Source: Pseudomonas mandelii (GTDB lineage Bacteria; Pseudomonadota; Gammaproteobacteria; Pseudomonadales; Pseudomonadaceae). From it: a stretch of 64,000 nt of DNA. The DNA lies in the NCBI RefSeq assembly GCF_900106065.1, contig NZ_LT629796.1, forward strand, positions 3,813,501 through 3,877,500, written 5' to 3'. Numbering within the stretch: the stretch's first letter is position 1; the number at the start of each line of letters is the position of its first letter. Position numbers and translations under genes: made by a program. Below the pieces are notes generated by a model that was given only the letters and a program-made list of their open reading frames with translations, was not told the DNA's origin and ran no database searches. Positions 29,220-38,455 of the stretch are shown piece by piece.

Positions 29220-29904
29220 CGTCGTCGACCATTCCTCCATGTGGAGCCTGGTCAGCAATGCCAGTATCGTGGTGCAACTGGTAATGCTGATCCTGGTAGC
29301 CGCATCGGTGACCTCATGGATCATGATCTTTCAGCGCAGCAACCTGCTGCGCGCCGGTCGACGTGCCCTGGAGAGCTTTGAAGAGCGCTTCTGGTCCGGC
29401 ATCGACCTGTCCAAACTCTACCGTCAGGCCGGTAGCAACCCGGACCCGGATTCGGGCGTCGAGCAGATCTTCCGTGCCGGTTTCAAGGAATTCTCCCGTC
29501 TGCGTCAGCAGCCAGGCGTTGACCCGGAAGCGGTCATGGAAGGCGTGGCCCGTGCCATGCGCGTCGCCATTTCCCGCGAAGAAGAAAAGCTCGAACAGAG
29601 CCTGCCGTTCCTCGCTACCGTCGGTTCCGTCAGCCCGTACATCGGTCTGTTCGGTACGGTCTGGGGGATCATGAACTCCTTCCGTGGTCTGGCCACTGCC
29701 CAGCAAGCGACCCTGGCCACCGTGGCTCCGGGTATCGCCGAAGCACTGATTGCTACCGCGATCGGCCTGTTCGCAGCCATCCCGGCCGTTATCGCTTACA
29801 ACCGTTTCGCTGCTCGCAGTGAAACCCTGCTGGGCCGTTACTACACCTTCGCCGATGAATTCCAGGCGATCCTGCACCGCAAAGTGCACACCAGCGAAGA
29901 ATAA
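29209..29904 (+). CDS. tolQ: Tol-Pal system proton-channel subunit TolQ
   Basis: 231 residues from GTG 29209, which overlaps the end of ybgC. Three membrane helices: about 19-40, about 135-158 ([20 protein letters not shown]) and about 168-195 ([19 protein letters not shown]). Homologous to ExbB and MotA. TolQ with TolR uses the proton gradient to drive TolA, which spans the periplasm and helps the outer membrane constrict at division. It is followed by tolR after 14 nt. Confidence 0.97.
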   Translation: MEANVVDHSSMWSLVSNASIVVQLVMLILVAASVTSWIMIFQRSNLLRAGRRALESFEERFWSGIDLSKLYRQAGSNPDPDSGVEQIFRAGFKEFSRLRQQPGVDPEAVMEGVARAMRVAISREEEKLEQSLPFLATVGSVSPYIGLFGTVWGIMNSFRGLATAQQATLATVAPGIAEALIATAIGLFAAIPAVIAYNRFAARSETLLGRYYTFADEFQAILHRKVHTSEE

Positions 29905-29918
29905 GCAGGTAATTTCCA

Positions 29919-30380
29919 ATGGCTTTAATCGCTCGAGCTCGCAAAAAGCGCAAGCCGGTTGCCGAGATGAACGTGGTGCCTTACATCGACGTGATGCTGG
30001 TGCTGCTGGTCATCTTCATGGTGACCGCTCCGATGCTCAATCAGGGCGTGAAAGTTGATCTGCCCAAGGTTTCCAGCGAAGCCTTGCCGCAGGACAACAA
30101 CACCCAGGTCCTGACCATTTCGATCAAGGCTGACAAGACCTACTACTGGAACCTTGGCAGCGAAGTCGACACTGAAAAGCAACAGGACAAGGCCATGACC
30201 TTGCCGCAGATGACTGACGCGGTGACCAAGATCATTCGCGCCGGTACTGAAGGCGGCAAGCGCACCCAGGTGTTCATCCGCGGTGACAAGACCGTCGATT
30301 ACGGTTCCGTGATGGGCGCCATGGGCGGGTTGCAGAAAGCCGGGGTCGGTAATGTTGGCTTGATTACCGAGGCACCCTGA
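29919..30380 (+). CDS. tolR: Tol-Pal system protein TolR
   Basis: 153 residues. Short cytoplasmic N-terminus rich in Arg/Lys, one membrane helix (PYIDVMLVLLVIFMVTAPML, about 21-40) carrying the proton-coupling Asp, then a periplasmic domain. Homologous to ExbD. Its final TGA shares one base with the ATG of tolA (TGATG), a sign of translational coupling. Confidence 0.97.
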   Translation: MALIARARKKRKPVAEMNVVPYIDVMLVLLVIFMVTAPMLNQGVKVDLPKVSSEALPQDNNTQVLTISIKADKTYYWNLGSEVDTEKQQDKAMTLPQMTDAVTKIIRAGTEGGKRTQVFIRGDKTVDYGSVMGAMGGLQKAGVGNVGLITEAP

Positions 30381-31459
30381 TGCAGCAAATGCGAGAGCCG
30401 TCCGCCTCGGAAAGCTACTTCTGGCCTAGTGTCCTGGCGATTGTCTTGCACGTGCTGGTGTTCGGCATGCTGTTCGTCAGTTTCGCCTTCACACCGGAGT
30501 TGCCGCCGGCCAAGCCGATTGTCCAGGCGACCTTGTACCAACTGAAATCGAAAAGTCAGGCGACCACCCAGACCAATCAGAAGATTGCGGGTGAGGCGAA
30601 GAAATCCGCCGCGCGTCAGACCGAAGTCGAACAGATGGAACAGAAAAAGATCGAACAGGAAGCGATCAAGGCCGCGGAACAAAAGAAGGAAGATGCGGCT
30701 CAAAAAGCCGAAGAATCCAAGAAGGCCGACGAGACCAAGAAAGCGGAAGAGGCAAAAAAGGCTGATGAAGCCAAGAAAGCCGATGAAGCGAAGAAGACCG
30801 CCGAAGCCAAAAAGGCCGAAGAGAAACAATTGGCTGATATAGCCAAGAAGAAATCTGAAGAAGAAGCCAAGAAAGCGGCTGAAGAAGAGGCCAAGAACGC
30901 GGCCGCTGAAGAAGCCAAGAAAAAGATTGTCGAAGACGCGAAGAAGAAAGCCGCGGAAGACGCCAAGAAGAAATCCGAAGCTGAAGAGGCGAAGAAGAAA
31001 GTCGCCGAAGACGCGAAGAAGAAAGCTGCTGCCGATGCTGCGAAGAAAAAATCGCAGGAAGCGGCGCGTAAATCCGTCGATGAGAAAAAAGCTCAGGCCC
31101 TGGCCGATCTGCTTTCCGACACGACGGAGCGTCAGCAGGCCTTGGCGGATGAAACGGGTGATGAAGTCGCGGGTAACTTCGACGATTTGATTCGCTCGCG
31201 TGCTTCCGAAGGTTGGGCGCAGCCACCGTCGGCCCGCAAGGGCATGAAAGTGATTCTGCAAATCAACATGCTGCCTGATGGAACAATCTCCGGCGTATCG
31301 GTTGCCAAGTCCAGCGGTGATGTACCGTTCGACAGTTCAGCGGTAGCGGCGGTAAAAAATATTGGTCGATTGACCGAAATGCAGGGTCTGAAGCCAGCTG
31401 ATTTCGCACCCTATCGTTCATTCAAGATGACATTCACACCTGAGGATCTAGCCTTGTGA
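30380..31459 (+). CDS. tolA: Tol-Pal system periplasm-spanning protein TolA
   Basis: 359 residues. One N-terminal membrane helix (about 16-37, [20 protein letters not shown]), a long Lys/Ala/Glu-rich helical rod of KKAEEA-type repeats (about residues 60-245), and a globular C-terminal domain (about 265-359, [20 protein letters not shown] onward) that binds TolB and Pal; colicin-type toxins and filamentous phages use the same domain. The rod is low-complexity sequence in both DNA and protein. It overlaps tolB by 4 nt. Confidence 0.96.
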   Translation: MQQMREPSASESYFWPSVLAIVLHVLVFGMLFVSFAFTPELPPAKPIVQATLYQLKSKSQATTQTNQKIAGEAKKSAARQTEVEQMEQKKIEQEAIKAAEQKKEDAAQKAEESKKADETKKAEEAKKADEAKKADEAKKTAEAKKAEEKQLADIAKKKSEEEAKKAAEEEAKNAAAEEAKKKIVEDAKKKAAEDAKKKSEAEEAKKKVAEDAKKKAAADAAKKKSQEAARKSVDEKKAQALADLLSDTTERQQALADETGDEVAGNFDDLIRSRASEGWAQPPSARKGMKVILQINMLPDGTISGVSVAKSSGDVPFDSSAVAAVKNIGRLTEMQGLKPADFAPYRSFKMTFTPEDLAL

Positions 31460-32757
31460 GAAACCTTCTTCGAGGACTGCTTGTCGTCATGTTCTGCTTT
31501 GCAGGACTGGCCACAGCAGATGAAAAAAATATCCTGGTCAGCAGTGGTAGCTCCCAGGCAACTCCAATTGCCGTAGTGCCATTCGGTTTCCAGGGCGGCA
31601 CCGTGCTGCCGGATGACATGGCCGAAATCATCGGCAACGACCTGCGCAACTCGGGTTACTACGCGCCGATTCCAAAGCAGAACATGATCAGCCAGCCGAG
31701 CCAGGCCAGCGAAATCATTTTCCGTGACTGGAAGGCGATCAACGCTCAGTACATTATGGTCGGCAGCATCGTTCCAGCGGGCGGTCGCCTGCAGGTTCAA
31801 TACGCTCTGTTCAACGTCGCCACCGAACAGCAAGTGCTGACCGGCAGCGTGTCGGGCAGCGTCGATCAACTGCGTGACATGGCGCACTACATCGCCGATC
31901 AGTCGTTCGAAAAACTCACCGGTATCAAAGGTGCGTTCTCGACACGCCTGCTGTACGTGACGGCCGAACGTTTCTCCGAGAAGAACACGCGCTACACGCT
32001 GCAACGCTCGGACTATGACGGTGCCCGCGCCGTGACTCTGCTGCAATCGCGCGAGCCGATCCTGTCGCCGCGTTTCGCACCGGACGGCAAGCGCATCGCT
32101 TACGTTTCGTTCGAGCAGAAGCGTCCGCGTATCTTCATGCAGAACATCGACACCGGTCGCCGTGAGCAGATCACCAACTTCGAAGGCCTCAATGGCGCGC
32201 CTGCCTGGTCGCCGGATGGCAATCGCCTGGCATTCGTACTCTCGAAAGACGGTAACCCGGACATCTACGTGATGAACCTGGGCTCGCGTCAGATCTCTCG
32301 CGTCACCAATGGTCCCGGCATCAACACCGAACCGTTCTGGGGCAAGGATGGTTCGACCATCTACTTCACCTCCGACCGTGGCGGCAAGCCACAGATCTAC
32401 AAAACCAGCGTCGGTGGTGGCGGTGCGGAACGCGTGACCTTTATTGGTAACTACAACGCCAACCCTAAACTTTCGGCTGATGAAAAGACCCTGGTGATGA
32501 TTCACCGCCAGGATGGCTTCACTAATTTCAAGGTGGCGGCCCAGGATTTGCAGCGCGGTAGTGTAAAGATCCTCACTGATAGCACTCTGGACGAGTCGCC
32601 TACTGTTGCGCCCAACGGCACCATGGTAATCTACGCCACCCGCCAGCAGGGCCGGGGAGTCTTGATGCTCGTGTCCATTAATGGACGCGTAAGGCTCCCG
32701 CTTCCTACCGCACAAGGCGAAGTCAGAGAACCTTCCTGGTCCCCTTACCTGAACTGA
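31456..32757 (+). CDS. tolB: Tol-Pal system beta-propeller protein TolB
   Basis: 433 residues from GTG 31456 (GTGA overlap with tolA). Signal peptide about 1-21 ([18 protein letters not shown]), N-terminal TolB domain (about 25-160), then a six-bladed propeller with repeated SPDG/FSPDG-like motifs ([47 protein letters not shown]). It is periplasmic and shuttles between Pal and TolA. Spacing to pal is 52 nt. Confidence 0.97.
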   Translation: MRNLLRGLLVVMFCFAGLATADEKNILVSSGSSQATPIAVVPFGFQGGTVLPDDMAEIIGNDLRNSGYYAPIPKQNMISQPSQASEIIFRDWKAINAQYIMVGSIVPAGGRLQVQYALFNVATEQQVLTGSVSGSVDQLRDMAHYIADQSFEKLTGIKGAFSTRLLYVTAERFSEKNTRYTLQRSDYDGARAVTLLQSREPILSPRFAPDGKRIAYVSFEQKRPRIFMQNIDTGRREQITNFEGLNGAPAWSPDGNRLAFVLSKDGNPDIYVMNLGSRQISRVTNGPGINTEPFWGKDGSTIYFTSDRGGKPQIYKTSVGGGGAERVTFIGNYNANPKLSADEKTLVMIHRQDGFTNFKVAAQDLQRGSVKILTDSTLDESPTVAPNGTMVIYATRQQGRGVLMLVSINGRVRLPLPTAQGEVREPSWSPYLN

Positions 32758-32809
32758 CGCGGCGCTACACGTTTTACTTAACACACTGGGGTTCATTAGG
32801 AGTTTCACG

Positions 32810-33307
32810 ATGGAAATGCTGAAGTTTGGTAAATTTGCTGCGCTGGCTCTGGCCATGGCTGTAGCTGTAGGTTGCTCGTCCAAAGGCGGCGACAATGCCG
32901 GTGAAGGCGCTGTTGATCCAAACGCTGGTTACGGCGCAAACACTGGTGCCGTTGATGGCTCCCTGAGCGAAGAAGCTGCTCTGCGCGCAATCACTACCTT
33001 CTACTTCGAATACGACAGCTCGGACCTGAAGCCAGAAGCCATGCGCGCTCTGGACGTTCACGCCAAAGACCTGAAAGCAAACGGCGCTCGCGTTGTTCTG
33101 GAAGGCAACACCGACGAACGTGGTACTCGTGAGTACAACATGGCACTGGGCGAGCGTCGTGCGAAAGCCGTTCAGCGTTACCTGGTACTGCAAGGTGTTT
33201 CCCCAGCTCAGCTGGAACTGGTTTCCTACGGCGAAGAGCGTCCAGTTGCTACCGGCAACGACGAGCAGTCCTGGGCTCAAAACCGTCGCGTCGAACTGCG
33301 TAAGTAA
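32810..33307 (+). CDS. pal: peptidoglycan-associated lipoprotein Pal
   Basis: 165 residues. Lipoprotein signal peptide with lipobox AVGC (lipidated Cys22), a short Gly/Ala-rich linker, then the OmpA-like domain (about 60-165) with the diaminopimelate-binding Asp and Arg in [19 protein letters not shown]. Anchored in the outer membrane, it grips peptidoglycan. GGAG precedes ATG 32810. The N-terminal linker is longer and more Gly/Asn-rich than in E. coli Pal. Confidence 0.97.
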   Translation: MEMLKFGKFAALALAMAVAVGCSSKGGDNAGEGAVDPNAGYGANTGAVDGSLSEEAALRAITTFYFEYDSSDLKPEAMRALDVHAKDLKANGARVVLEGNTDERGTREYNMALGERRAKAVQRYLVLQGVSPAQLELVSYGEERPVATGNDEQSWAQNRRVELRK

Positions 33308-33313
33308 TTCGTC

Positions 33314-34165
33314 ATGCGAACGTGCCGTCGTGCTGTAACTGTTTTGGCTCTCAGCCTCGCACCGCTTGCGGTGTGGGCTGCGGTTCCTGTGGTCGATAAC
33401 GACTCCGGCTATAACAATAGCGGGAGTAGCAATCCGCCTGCGGGTTACGGTACGAACGGCGCCTATGCCGGGGGAGGGGTTTCGACCCCTGTCTCGGCAC
33501 AGGGCGAGCTGTTCAACCAATTGCAATCCATGCAGGAGCAGATTTCACGCCAACAGGGTGTGATCGAAGTTCTGCAGAATGATGTAGCGCGCATGAAGCA
33601 AGAGAGCCTGGAGCGATATCAGGATCTTGATCGGCGCATAGGAACCGGCGTTGCACCAGCCGCGACTCCTGATAATTCTTCCACCGGTGGCAGTTTGAAT
33701 GCCCCCGGTGCAGCCGCTGGCGCGGGTGCAGGAGCGGCCGCAGGAGCGGCCGCCGCTCAAGCACCTGCTGCGGGTAGCGAACCGGCTGATCCGGCGAAGG
33801 AAAAACTGTATTACGATGCAGCCTTCGACCTGATCAAAGCCAAGGACTTCGACAAGGCCAGTCAGGCTTTTGCCGCATTCCTGCGCAAGTACCCGAACAG
33901 CCAGTACGCGGGCAATGCCCAATACTGGTTGGGCGAAGTCAATTTGGCCAAAGGCGATCTGCAAGGTGCAGGTCAGGCATTTGCCAAGGTTTCGCAGCTA
34001 TACCCCAAGCACCCCAAAGTGCCTGATTCGCTGTACAAGCTGGCTGATGTAGAACGCCGCCTCGGTCACACCGACAAGGTCAAAGGCATTCTGCAACAGG
34101 TTGTGTCCCAGTATCCGGGCACTTCCGCTGCGCAGCTGGCCCAGCGTGATCTGCAAAAAATGTAA
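33314..34165 (+). CDS. cpoB: cell division coordinator CpoB (YbgF)
   Basis: 283 residues. Signal peptide about 1-22 (ending AVWA), trimerising coiled coil (about 60-105, LFNQLQSMQEQISRQQGVIE onward), an Ala/Gly-rich linker (about 125-155), and a C-terminal TPR domain (about 163-283, YYDAAFDLIKAKDFDKASQA and later repeats). In the periplasm CpoB binds TolA and PBP1B to time peptidoglycan synthesis with outer-membrane constriction. It ends the tol-pal cluster before a strong terminator. Confidence 0.94.
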   Translation: MRTCRRAVTVLALSLAPLAVWAAVPVVDNDSGYNNSGSSNPPAGYGTNGAYAGGGVSTPVSAQGELFNQLQSMQEQISRQQGVIEVLQNDVARMKQESLERYQDLDRRIGTGVAPAATPDNSSTGGSLNAPGAAAGAGAGAAAGAAAAQAPAAGSEPADPAKEKLYYDAAFDLIKAKDFDKASQAFAAFLRKYPNSQYAGNAQYWLGEVNLAKGDLQGAGQAFAKVSQLYPKHPKVPDSLYKLADVERRLGHTDKVKGILQQVVSQYPGTSAAQLAQRDLQKM

Positions 34166-34188
34166 GGGCTGCTTGACCCGTTTTGAAG

Positions 34189-34216
34189 AAACCCGCGCCT
34201 GTCGCGGGTTTTTTCG
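34189..34216 (+). terminator. Rho-independent terminator after cpoB
   Basis: An 8-bp stem (AACCCGCG / CGCGGGTT) with a 5-nt loop is followed by TTTTTTCG. Confidence 0.92.
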
Positions 34217-34317
34217 TTAGAATTCACGCCCTTTTTCTGAAACACGCTTTTTGGGATCTGCGCGTTGGCGGGGTTCCTTGAAGTGCCTGACGGAGGCGGA
34301 CAGCCTGTTTAGCTGTT

Positions 34318-34980
34318 ATGCCCGTGGCGACTATGCAAGACACATTGAGAATCACCGAAGTTTTCTACTCGTTGCAGGGTGAAACGCGGACTGCCGGGCT
34401 GCCCACAGTTTTTGTGCGCCTGACCGGTTGCCCATTGCGTTGCCAATACTGTGACAGCGCCTACGCGTTCACCGGCGGCACCATTCGCCCCCTCGACGAC
34501 ATCCTCGAGCAAGTGGCCGGTTTCCGTCCGCGTTACGTCTGTGTCACCGGTGGCGAGCCGCTGGCGCAACCCAATGCCATCCCATTGCTCAAGCAGTTGT
34601 GTGACGCCGGTTACGAAGTGTCGCTGGAGACCAGCGGCGCGCTCGACATCTCGGCGGTCGATCCACGGGTCAGTCGGGTCGTCGACCTGAAAACCCCGGG
34701 TTCGAAAGAAGCACACCGCAACCGCTACGAAAACATCGAACTGCTCACGCCCAACGACCAGGTGAAGTTCGTCATCTGCTCGCGGGAAGACTACGACTGG
34801 GCGGTGTCCAAGCTGATTCAGTACGGCCTGGACACGCGTGCGGGCGAAGTGCTGTTTTCGCCAAGCCACCATGACCTGAATGCGCGGGATCTGGCTGACT
34901 GGGTGGTGGCGGACAACTTGCCAGTGCGTCTGCAATTGCAGCTGCATAAATATCTTTGGAATGACGAGCCGGGGCGCTGA
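34318..34980 (+). CDS. queE: 7-carboxy-7-deazaguanine synthase QueE
   Basis: 220 residues from ATG 34318; ATG 34333 ([11 protein letters not shown]) is an equally likely start. Radical-SAM enzyme with the canonical CX3CX2C iron-sulfur motif CPLRCQYC (about residues 38-45) and the GGEP motif ([10 protein letters not shown], about 78-87). It converts carboxytetrahydropterin to carboxydeazaguanine, a step toward queuosine in tRNA. It is separated by a single base from queC, the next enzyme. No clear preQ1 riboswitch is seen in the 100 bp upstream. Confidence 0.95.
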   Translation: MPVATMQDTLRITEVFYSLQGETRTAGLPTVFVRLTGCPLRCQYCDSAYAFTGGTIRPLDDILEQVAGFRPRYVCVTGGEPLAQPNAIPLLKQLCDAGYEVSLETSGALDISAVDPRVSRVVDLKTPGSKEAHRNRYENIELLTPNDQVKFVICSREDYDWAVSKLIQYGLDTRAGEVLFSPSHHDLNARDLADWVVADNLPVRLQLQLHKYLWNDEPGR

Positions 34981-34981
34981 G

Positions 34982-35674
34982 ATGACTGAACAACTGAACA
35001 CTGCTGAAAAACGTGCGGTCATCCTGCTGTCCGGCGGTCTCGACTCCGCGACGGTCGTGGCCATGGCCCGTGCTGAAGGCTACAGCTGCTACACCATGAG
35101 CTTCGACTACGGTCAGCGGTCACAAGCAGAGTTGTACGCCGCAGAACGAGTCGCCCGCGACCTGGGCGTGGTCGAGCACAAGGTGATCGGCCTCAATTTG
35201 AACGGTATGGGCGGCTCGGCACTGACCGACAGCAGCATCGACATTCCTGAAGAGCTGGGGGAAGGCATTCCAGTCACTTATGTGCCGGCGCGCAACACGG
35301 TGTTTCTGTCTCTGGCGCTGGGTTGGGCTGAAGTGCTCGGCGCGCGCGACATCTTCATCGGCGTGAACGCGGTGGATTACTCCGGTTACCCGGATTGCCG
35401 TCCCGAGTTCATCGAGTCCTTCGAGCGCATGGCCAATCTGGCGACAAAGGCCGGTGTAGAGGGCAATGGCTTCCGCATCCAGGCGCCACTGCAGAACCTC
35501 AGCAAGGCACAGATCGTCCAGGCAGGCGTGAAGCTGGGGGTCGATTATGGGCTGACCGTTTCCTGCTATCAGGCGGACGATAATGGTCGTGCGTGCGGCA
35601 AATGCGACAGCTGCCGACTGCGTGCAGAAGGCTTTGCAGCGGCCGGCGTGAGCGACCCAACACCTTATTTTTGA
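34982..35674 (+). CDS. queC: 7-cyano-7-deazaguanine synthase QueC
   Basis: 230 residues from ATG 34982; the open frame back to 34880 overlaps queE and is rejected. The PP-loop [10 protein letters not shown] (about residues 17-26) binds ATP, and the zinc cluster is [17 protein letters not shown] (about 195-211). QueC makes preQ0 from carboxydeazaguanine and ammonia. The pair queE-queC forms an operon located between tol-pal and tRNA-Lys. Confidence 0.96.
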   Translation: MTEQLNTAEKRAVILLSGGLDSATVVAMARAEGYSCYTMSFDYGQRSQAELYAAERVARDLGVVEHKVIGLNLNGMGGSALTDSSIDIPEELGEGIPVTYVPARNTVFLSLALGWAEVLGARDIFIGVNAVDYSGYPDCRPEFIESFERMANLATKAGVEGNGFRIQAPLQNLSKAQIVQAGVKLGVDYGLTVSCYQADDNGRACGKCDSCRLRAEGFAAAGVSDPTPYF

Positions 35675-35692
35675 TTTATTTCAAATTAGGTG

Positions 35693-35720
35693 TTGAATAG
35701 TCCTTAAAAATCAGTATTAT
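35693..35720 (+). promoter_or_regulatory. promoter of tRNA-Lys
   Basis: -35 TTGAAT (35693-35698) and -10 TATTAT (35715-35720) are 16 nt apart. The GC-rich stretch ACGCGCC that follows resembles a stringent-response discriminator. The tRNA begins 17 nt further on. Confidence 0.75.
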
Positions 35721-35737
35721 ACGCGCCACCACACAGC

Positions 35738-35813
35738 GGGTCGTTAGCTCAGTTGGTAGAGCAGTTGGCTTTTAACCAATTGGTCGTAGGTTCGAATCCC
35801 ACACGACCCACCA
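35738..35813 (+). tRNA. tRNA-Lys (anticodon TTT)
   Basis: 76 nt including the encoded CCA. The acceptor stem GGGTCGT pairs with ACGACCC; the D-loop AGCTCAGTTGGTAGAGCA, the anticodon loop CTTTTAA (anticodon at 35771-35773) and the T-arm GTAGGTTCGAATCCCAC are all canonical. It has its own promoter. No integrase or direct repeat of its 3' end is seen nearby. Confidence 0.97.
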
Positions 35814-36085
35814 TTTTTGTAGCAGTTTTAAAAGTCTGGAAGGCCCACGCAAGTGAGGATTTCCGGATTTTTTTTTGTCCGCGATTTGACCTCGGCTCAA
35901 CGCGGGGTTGCACCGCGTGACGCAGGTCAGAATCATCTTTTGCATCCACGGGATATTCTGTAGCCTTGCGCAGCCTCACCGATGTCCGTGCCTGATGATA
36001 CTCACTCTCCCGGCGGTACCCTGAAGGGTCCGGAGCCGGGTGTATACTCGACTTTCGCGCGAAAGCGCCTGCAGGTCTTGCGAAC

Positions 36086-37144
36086 ATGACGCAAATTTCC
36101 GAACGCCTTCTGGTTCAAGCCCACCTCGACGCCAAGCAGCCCAAGCCGCTGACCGTTGAAGAGGAAGCTTTTTACCGTGCCGCCATCGCTGCCGAGCTCA
36201 AGGCTCAGGACGCGGTGCTGGTTGCTCACTTCTATTGCGATCCGGTGATTCAGGCCCTGGCCGAAGAAACCGGTGGTTGCGTCTCCGACTCACTGGAGAT
36301 GGCGCGCTTCGGCAGTGCTCACCCGGCCAAGACTGTGCTGGTCGCCGGTGTGAAGTTCATGGGCGAAACCGCGAAAATCCTCAATCCTGAAAAACGCATT
36401 CTCATGCCAACCCTGGAAGCGACCTGCTCGCTGGACCTGGGTTGCCCGGTGGATGAGTTTTCGGCGTTCTGCGATCAGCATCCGGAACGCACGGTGGTGG
36501 TGTATGCCAACACCTCGGCGGCGGTCAAAGCCCGGGCGGATTGGGTGGTAACGTCCAGCTGCGCGCTGGAGATTGTCGAAAGCCTGATGGATAACGGCGA
36601 AACTATCATCTGGGGCCCGGACAAGCATCTGGGCACTTATATCCAGCGCCAGACCGGTGCGGACATGCTGCTGTGGGACGGTGCCTGCATCGTTCACGAA
36701 GAGTTCAAGTCCAAGCAGCTCGAAGACATGAAGGCGCTGTACCCGGACGCGGCGATTCTGGTGCACCCGGAGTCGCCGACCTCGGTGATCGAGCTGGCGG
36801 ACGCCGTTGGTTCCACCAGTCAGTTGATTGCGGCGGCACAGAGCCTGCCGAACAAGACCCTGATCGTCGCCACCGATCGCGGCATCTTCTACAAGATGCA
36901 GCAGCTGTGCCCGGACAAGGTCTTCATCGAAGCCCCAACGGCTGGTAACGGCGCAGCGTGCCGCAGTTGCGCACATTGCCCGTGGATGGCGATGAACACC
37001 CTTGAGCGCACGCTGAAGTGCTTGAAGGAGGGGACGAACGAGATCTTTGTGGATCCGGCGTTGATTCCGCAGGCGATTCGGCCGTTGAAGCGGATGCTCG
37101 ACTTCACCCAGGCTGCTCGGATGAAACTGGCCGGTAACGCTTAA
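36086..37144 (+). CDS. nadA: quinolinate synthase NadA
   Basis: 352 residues. It condenses iminoaspartate with dihydroxyacetone phosphate to quinolinate, the first pyridine in NAD synthesis. The three cysteines expected for the labile [4Fe-4S] cluster appear in [16 protein letters not shown] (about residues 113-128), in the SSCALEIVE region (about 200) and in [12 protein letters not shown] (about 292-303). The repeated three-lobed pattern and LVAHFYCDP near the N-terminus are typical. It is monocistronic after a 272-bp gap and is followed by a REP palindrome that the IS110 element has split. Confidence 0.97.
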   Translation: MTQISERLLVQAHLDAKQPKPLTVEEEAFYRAAIAAELKAQDAVLVAHFYCDPVIQALAEETGGCVSDSLEMARFGSAHPAKTVLVAGVKFMGETAKILNPEKRILMPTLEATCSLDLGCPVDEFSAFCDQHPERTVVVYANTSAAVKARADWVVTSSCALEIVESLMDNGETIIWGPDKHLGTYIQRQTGADMLLWDGACIVHEEFKSKQLEDMKALYPDAAILVHPESPTSVIELADAVGSTSQLIAAAQSLPNKTLIVATDRGIFYKMQQLCPDKVFIEAPTAGNGAACRSCAHCPWMAMNTLERTLKCLKEGTNEIFVDPALIPQAIRPLKRMLDFTQAARMKLAGNA

Positions 37145-37172
37145 GTACTCGCAAAAACTGTGGGATAAAAAC

Positions 37173-37255
37173 TGTGGGAGCGAGCCTGCTCGCGATGGCG
37201 GTCCGTCAGTCACATGTATGTTGACTGAAGCACCGCCATCGCGAGCAGGCTCGCT
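37173..37255. repeat. REPIN interrupted by the IS110 element
   Basis: The left arm TGTGGGAGCGAGCCTGCTCGCGA (37173-37195) is complete. The right arm (GCGAGCAGGCTCGCT) stops at 37255 and resumes with CCCACA at 38430. Joining the two flanks restores a standard right arm, which shows this was one REPIN before the insertion. Confidence 0.88.
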
Positions 37256-37454
37256 TGTATGTTTAGACTTGAAGGGGTGGGTGGGACTAAAGCTCGTCAT
37301 CTGACTCTAACCAGTACAGACCGTGGGAGACTTCGTCCCACCCCTTCACCTAATGCGCCGATAAGGAATGCATCGGCTCGGACCGACGATAGAAACAAGC
37401 CAGCGCAACGGTGAACCCCGTCAAGTATCTAAACCCTAGCTCGGAGGGTGTGCC
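37256..37454 (+). ncRNA. candidate IS110 bridge RNA
   Basis: This is the non-coding left end of the element, the place where IS110-group elements encode their bridge RNA. An 11-bp stem (GAAGGGGTGGG 37271-37281 with CCCACCCCTTC 37337-37347) encloses a loop that would be the target-binding loop. On its 5' side is GCTCG (37292-37296), identical to the five bases left of the CT core in the invaded REP. On its 3' side is GTGGGAG (37323-37329), the exact reverse complement of core plus right target, CTCCCAC. Further on, ACAAG (37395-37399) is the reverse complement of CTTGT, the core plus first bases of the element, so it may be the right donor guide. Promoter and exact ends are not determined. Confidence 0.65.
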
Positions 37455-38424
37455 ATGACAATCCTGGATTCGCAGGTGGTCGTCGGTGTGGATGTGGCGA
37501 AGGACGAGATCGTTATCTATCGATCCGACCTGGAAAAGACCCTAAATATCGCGAACAAGCGATCAACCTTGAAGCAATGGCTCAAGACGCTGCCAGCGCA
37601 CAGCGCACAGCGCTATCGCGCTAGAAGCGACCAATATCTATCACCTTGATACAACGGAAATGGCCCATGAAATGGGCCATGACGTTTACGTCATCGATGG
37701 CAGTCGCCTCAACAAATACCGCGATGGAATAGGCATGAAGGCGAAAACAGATACGTTGGATGCCGAACTGCTGGCCCGTTACTTGAGCCGCGAATCCGAC
37801 AGATTGAGGATCTGGAATCCGCCACCGAAGGCTTACACACAAATGAAAAGCCTGCTTCGCCGTCGGGCTCAGTTGGTCCGGGCCTGTGTTGCACTCAAGC
37901 AGAGCTGGAAAAACGAATCCTTGCTGAAAGAGCACTTCAACCAGCTTCTGGCCGCCATTGCCCAGTTTGAAAAGATGATTCAGAAAACGCTCAAGGAAAT
38001 TGCTGAGGAAGGTGGGATTGATGATCAGGTGAAGCGTTGCCAGGCCATCGAGGGCGTAGGGCTCCTGACGGCCACCGCAGCGGCCACTGCTTTTATGCGT
38101 GGGGAATTTGCCAACAGCGACGAGTACGTCGCCTTCCTCGGCATGGATCCGCGTGTGAGGCAGTCAGGACAAAAGGATCAAAAGCGCCGACTCTCTAAAC
38201 GAGGGGACTCGGAGTTCCGGCGCTTGTTTCACAATAGCGCTATGGCTGCCAGCCGTTCGCCGACCTGGAAGCCGTACTACGAACGCTATCTGGCCAGAGG
38301 TCTAAAAGGCACTCAGGCCTTGGTTATCCTGGCACGCAAGCTGGCCAGAGTGATGTTTGCCCTGATGAAAAACCAAACCGAATACAAGCCAAATTCTATG
38401 TTTGGGTGTTCCCCCCAAACATAG
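37455..38424 (+). pseudogene. IS110-family transposase, frameshifted
   Basis: Two frames together make one recombinase of about 320 residues. The first (37455-37649) has the DEDD start VVVGVDVAKDEIVIYR. The second, from about 37612 to 38424, holds the remaining acids (ALEATNIYH; KTDTLDAELLARY) and the Transposase_20 domain with EGVGLLTATAAATAF and DPRVRQSGQKDQKRRLSKRG, where the Ser of RQSG fits the catalytic serine of IS110 enzymes. The break is a tandem copy of GCACAGC (37598-37604 and 37605-37611). Deleting one copy restores LPAHSAIALEATN in a single frame. The protein is therefore probably inactive unless a frameshift or another copy supplies it. Confidence 0.88.
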
Positions 38425-38455
38425 AATCTCCCACAATGGTTTTTGCTTCCCGCAG

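Larger units (their letters stand above)
37254..38429 (+). mobile_element. IS110-family insertion sequence inside a REP
   Basis: About 1.17 kb. It is bounded by a CT dinucleotide on each side (37254-37255 and 38428-38429), matching the core dinucleotide duplicated by IS110/IS621-type recombinases. It has a 199-nt non-coding left end, one transposase reading frame and almost no right end beyond the stop codon, which is the IS110-group layout. No terminal inverted repeats or long target duplication are present, as expected. The target is the REP right arm. A 13-bp perfect hairpin (38394-38406 with 38414-38426) covers the end of the coding sequence. Boundaries rest on the reconstructed REP. Confidence 0.85.

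Noticed and set aside
30560..31120. Tandem repeat DNA in tolA as a possible assembly artefact
   Set aside because: The KKAEEA-type repeats are imperfect and fit the normal helical rod of TolA.
34216..34317. preQ1 riboswitch before queE
   Set aside because: GGGGTTCC occurs but the flanking loop and A-rich tail of preQ1-I are missing; no convincing pseudoknot.
35738..36085. tRNA-Lys as an attachment site for a genomic island
   Set aside because: No integrase gene and no repeat of the tRNA 3' end downstream; nadA and other core genes follow.
35749..36087. 112-codon minus-strand frame ending in a VGFEPTTNW-type sequence
   Set aside because: Its C-terminal part is the antisense translation of tRNA-Lys; the VGFEPTT string is a well-known false annotation. 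No ribosome-binding site or family similarity.
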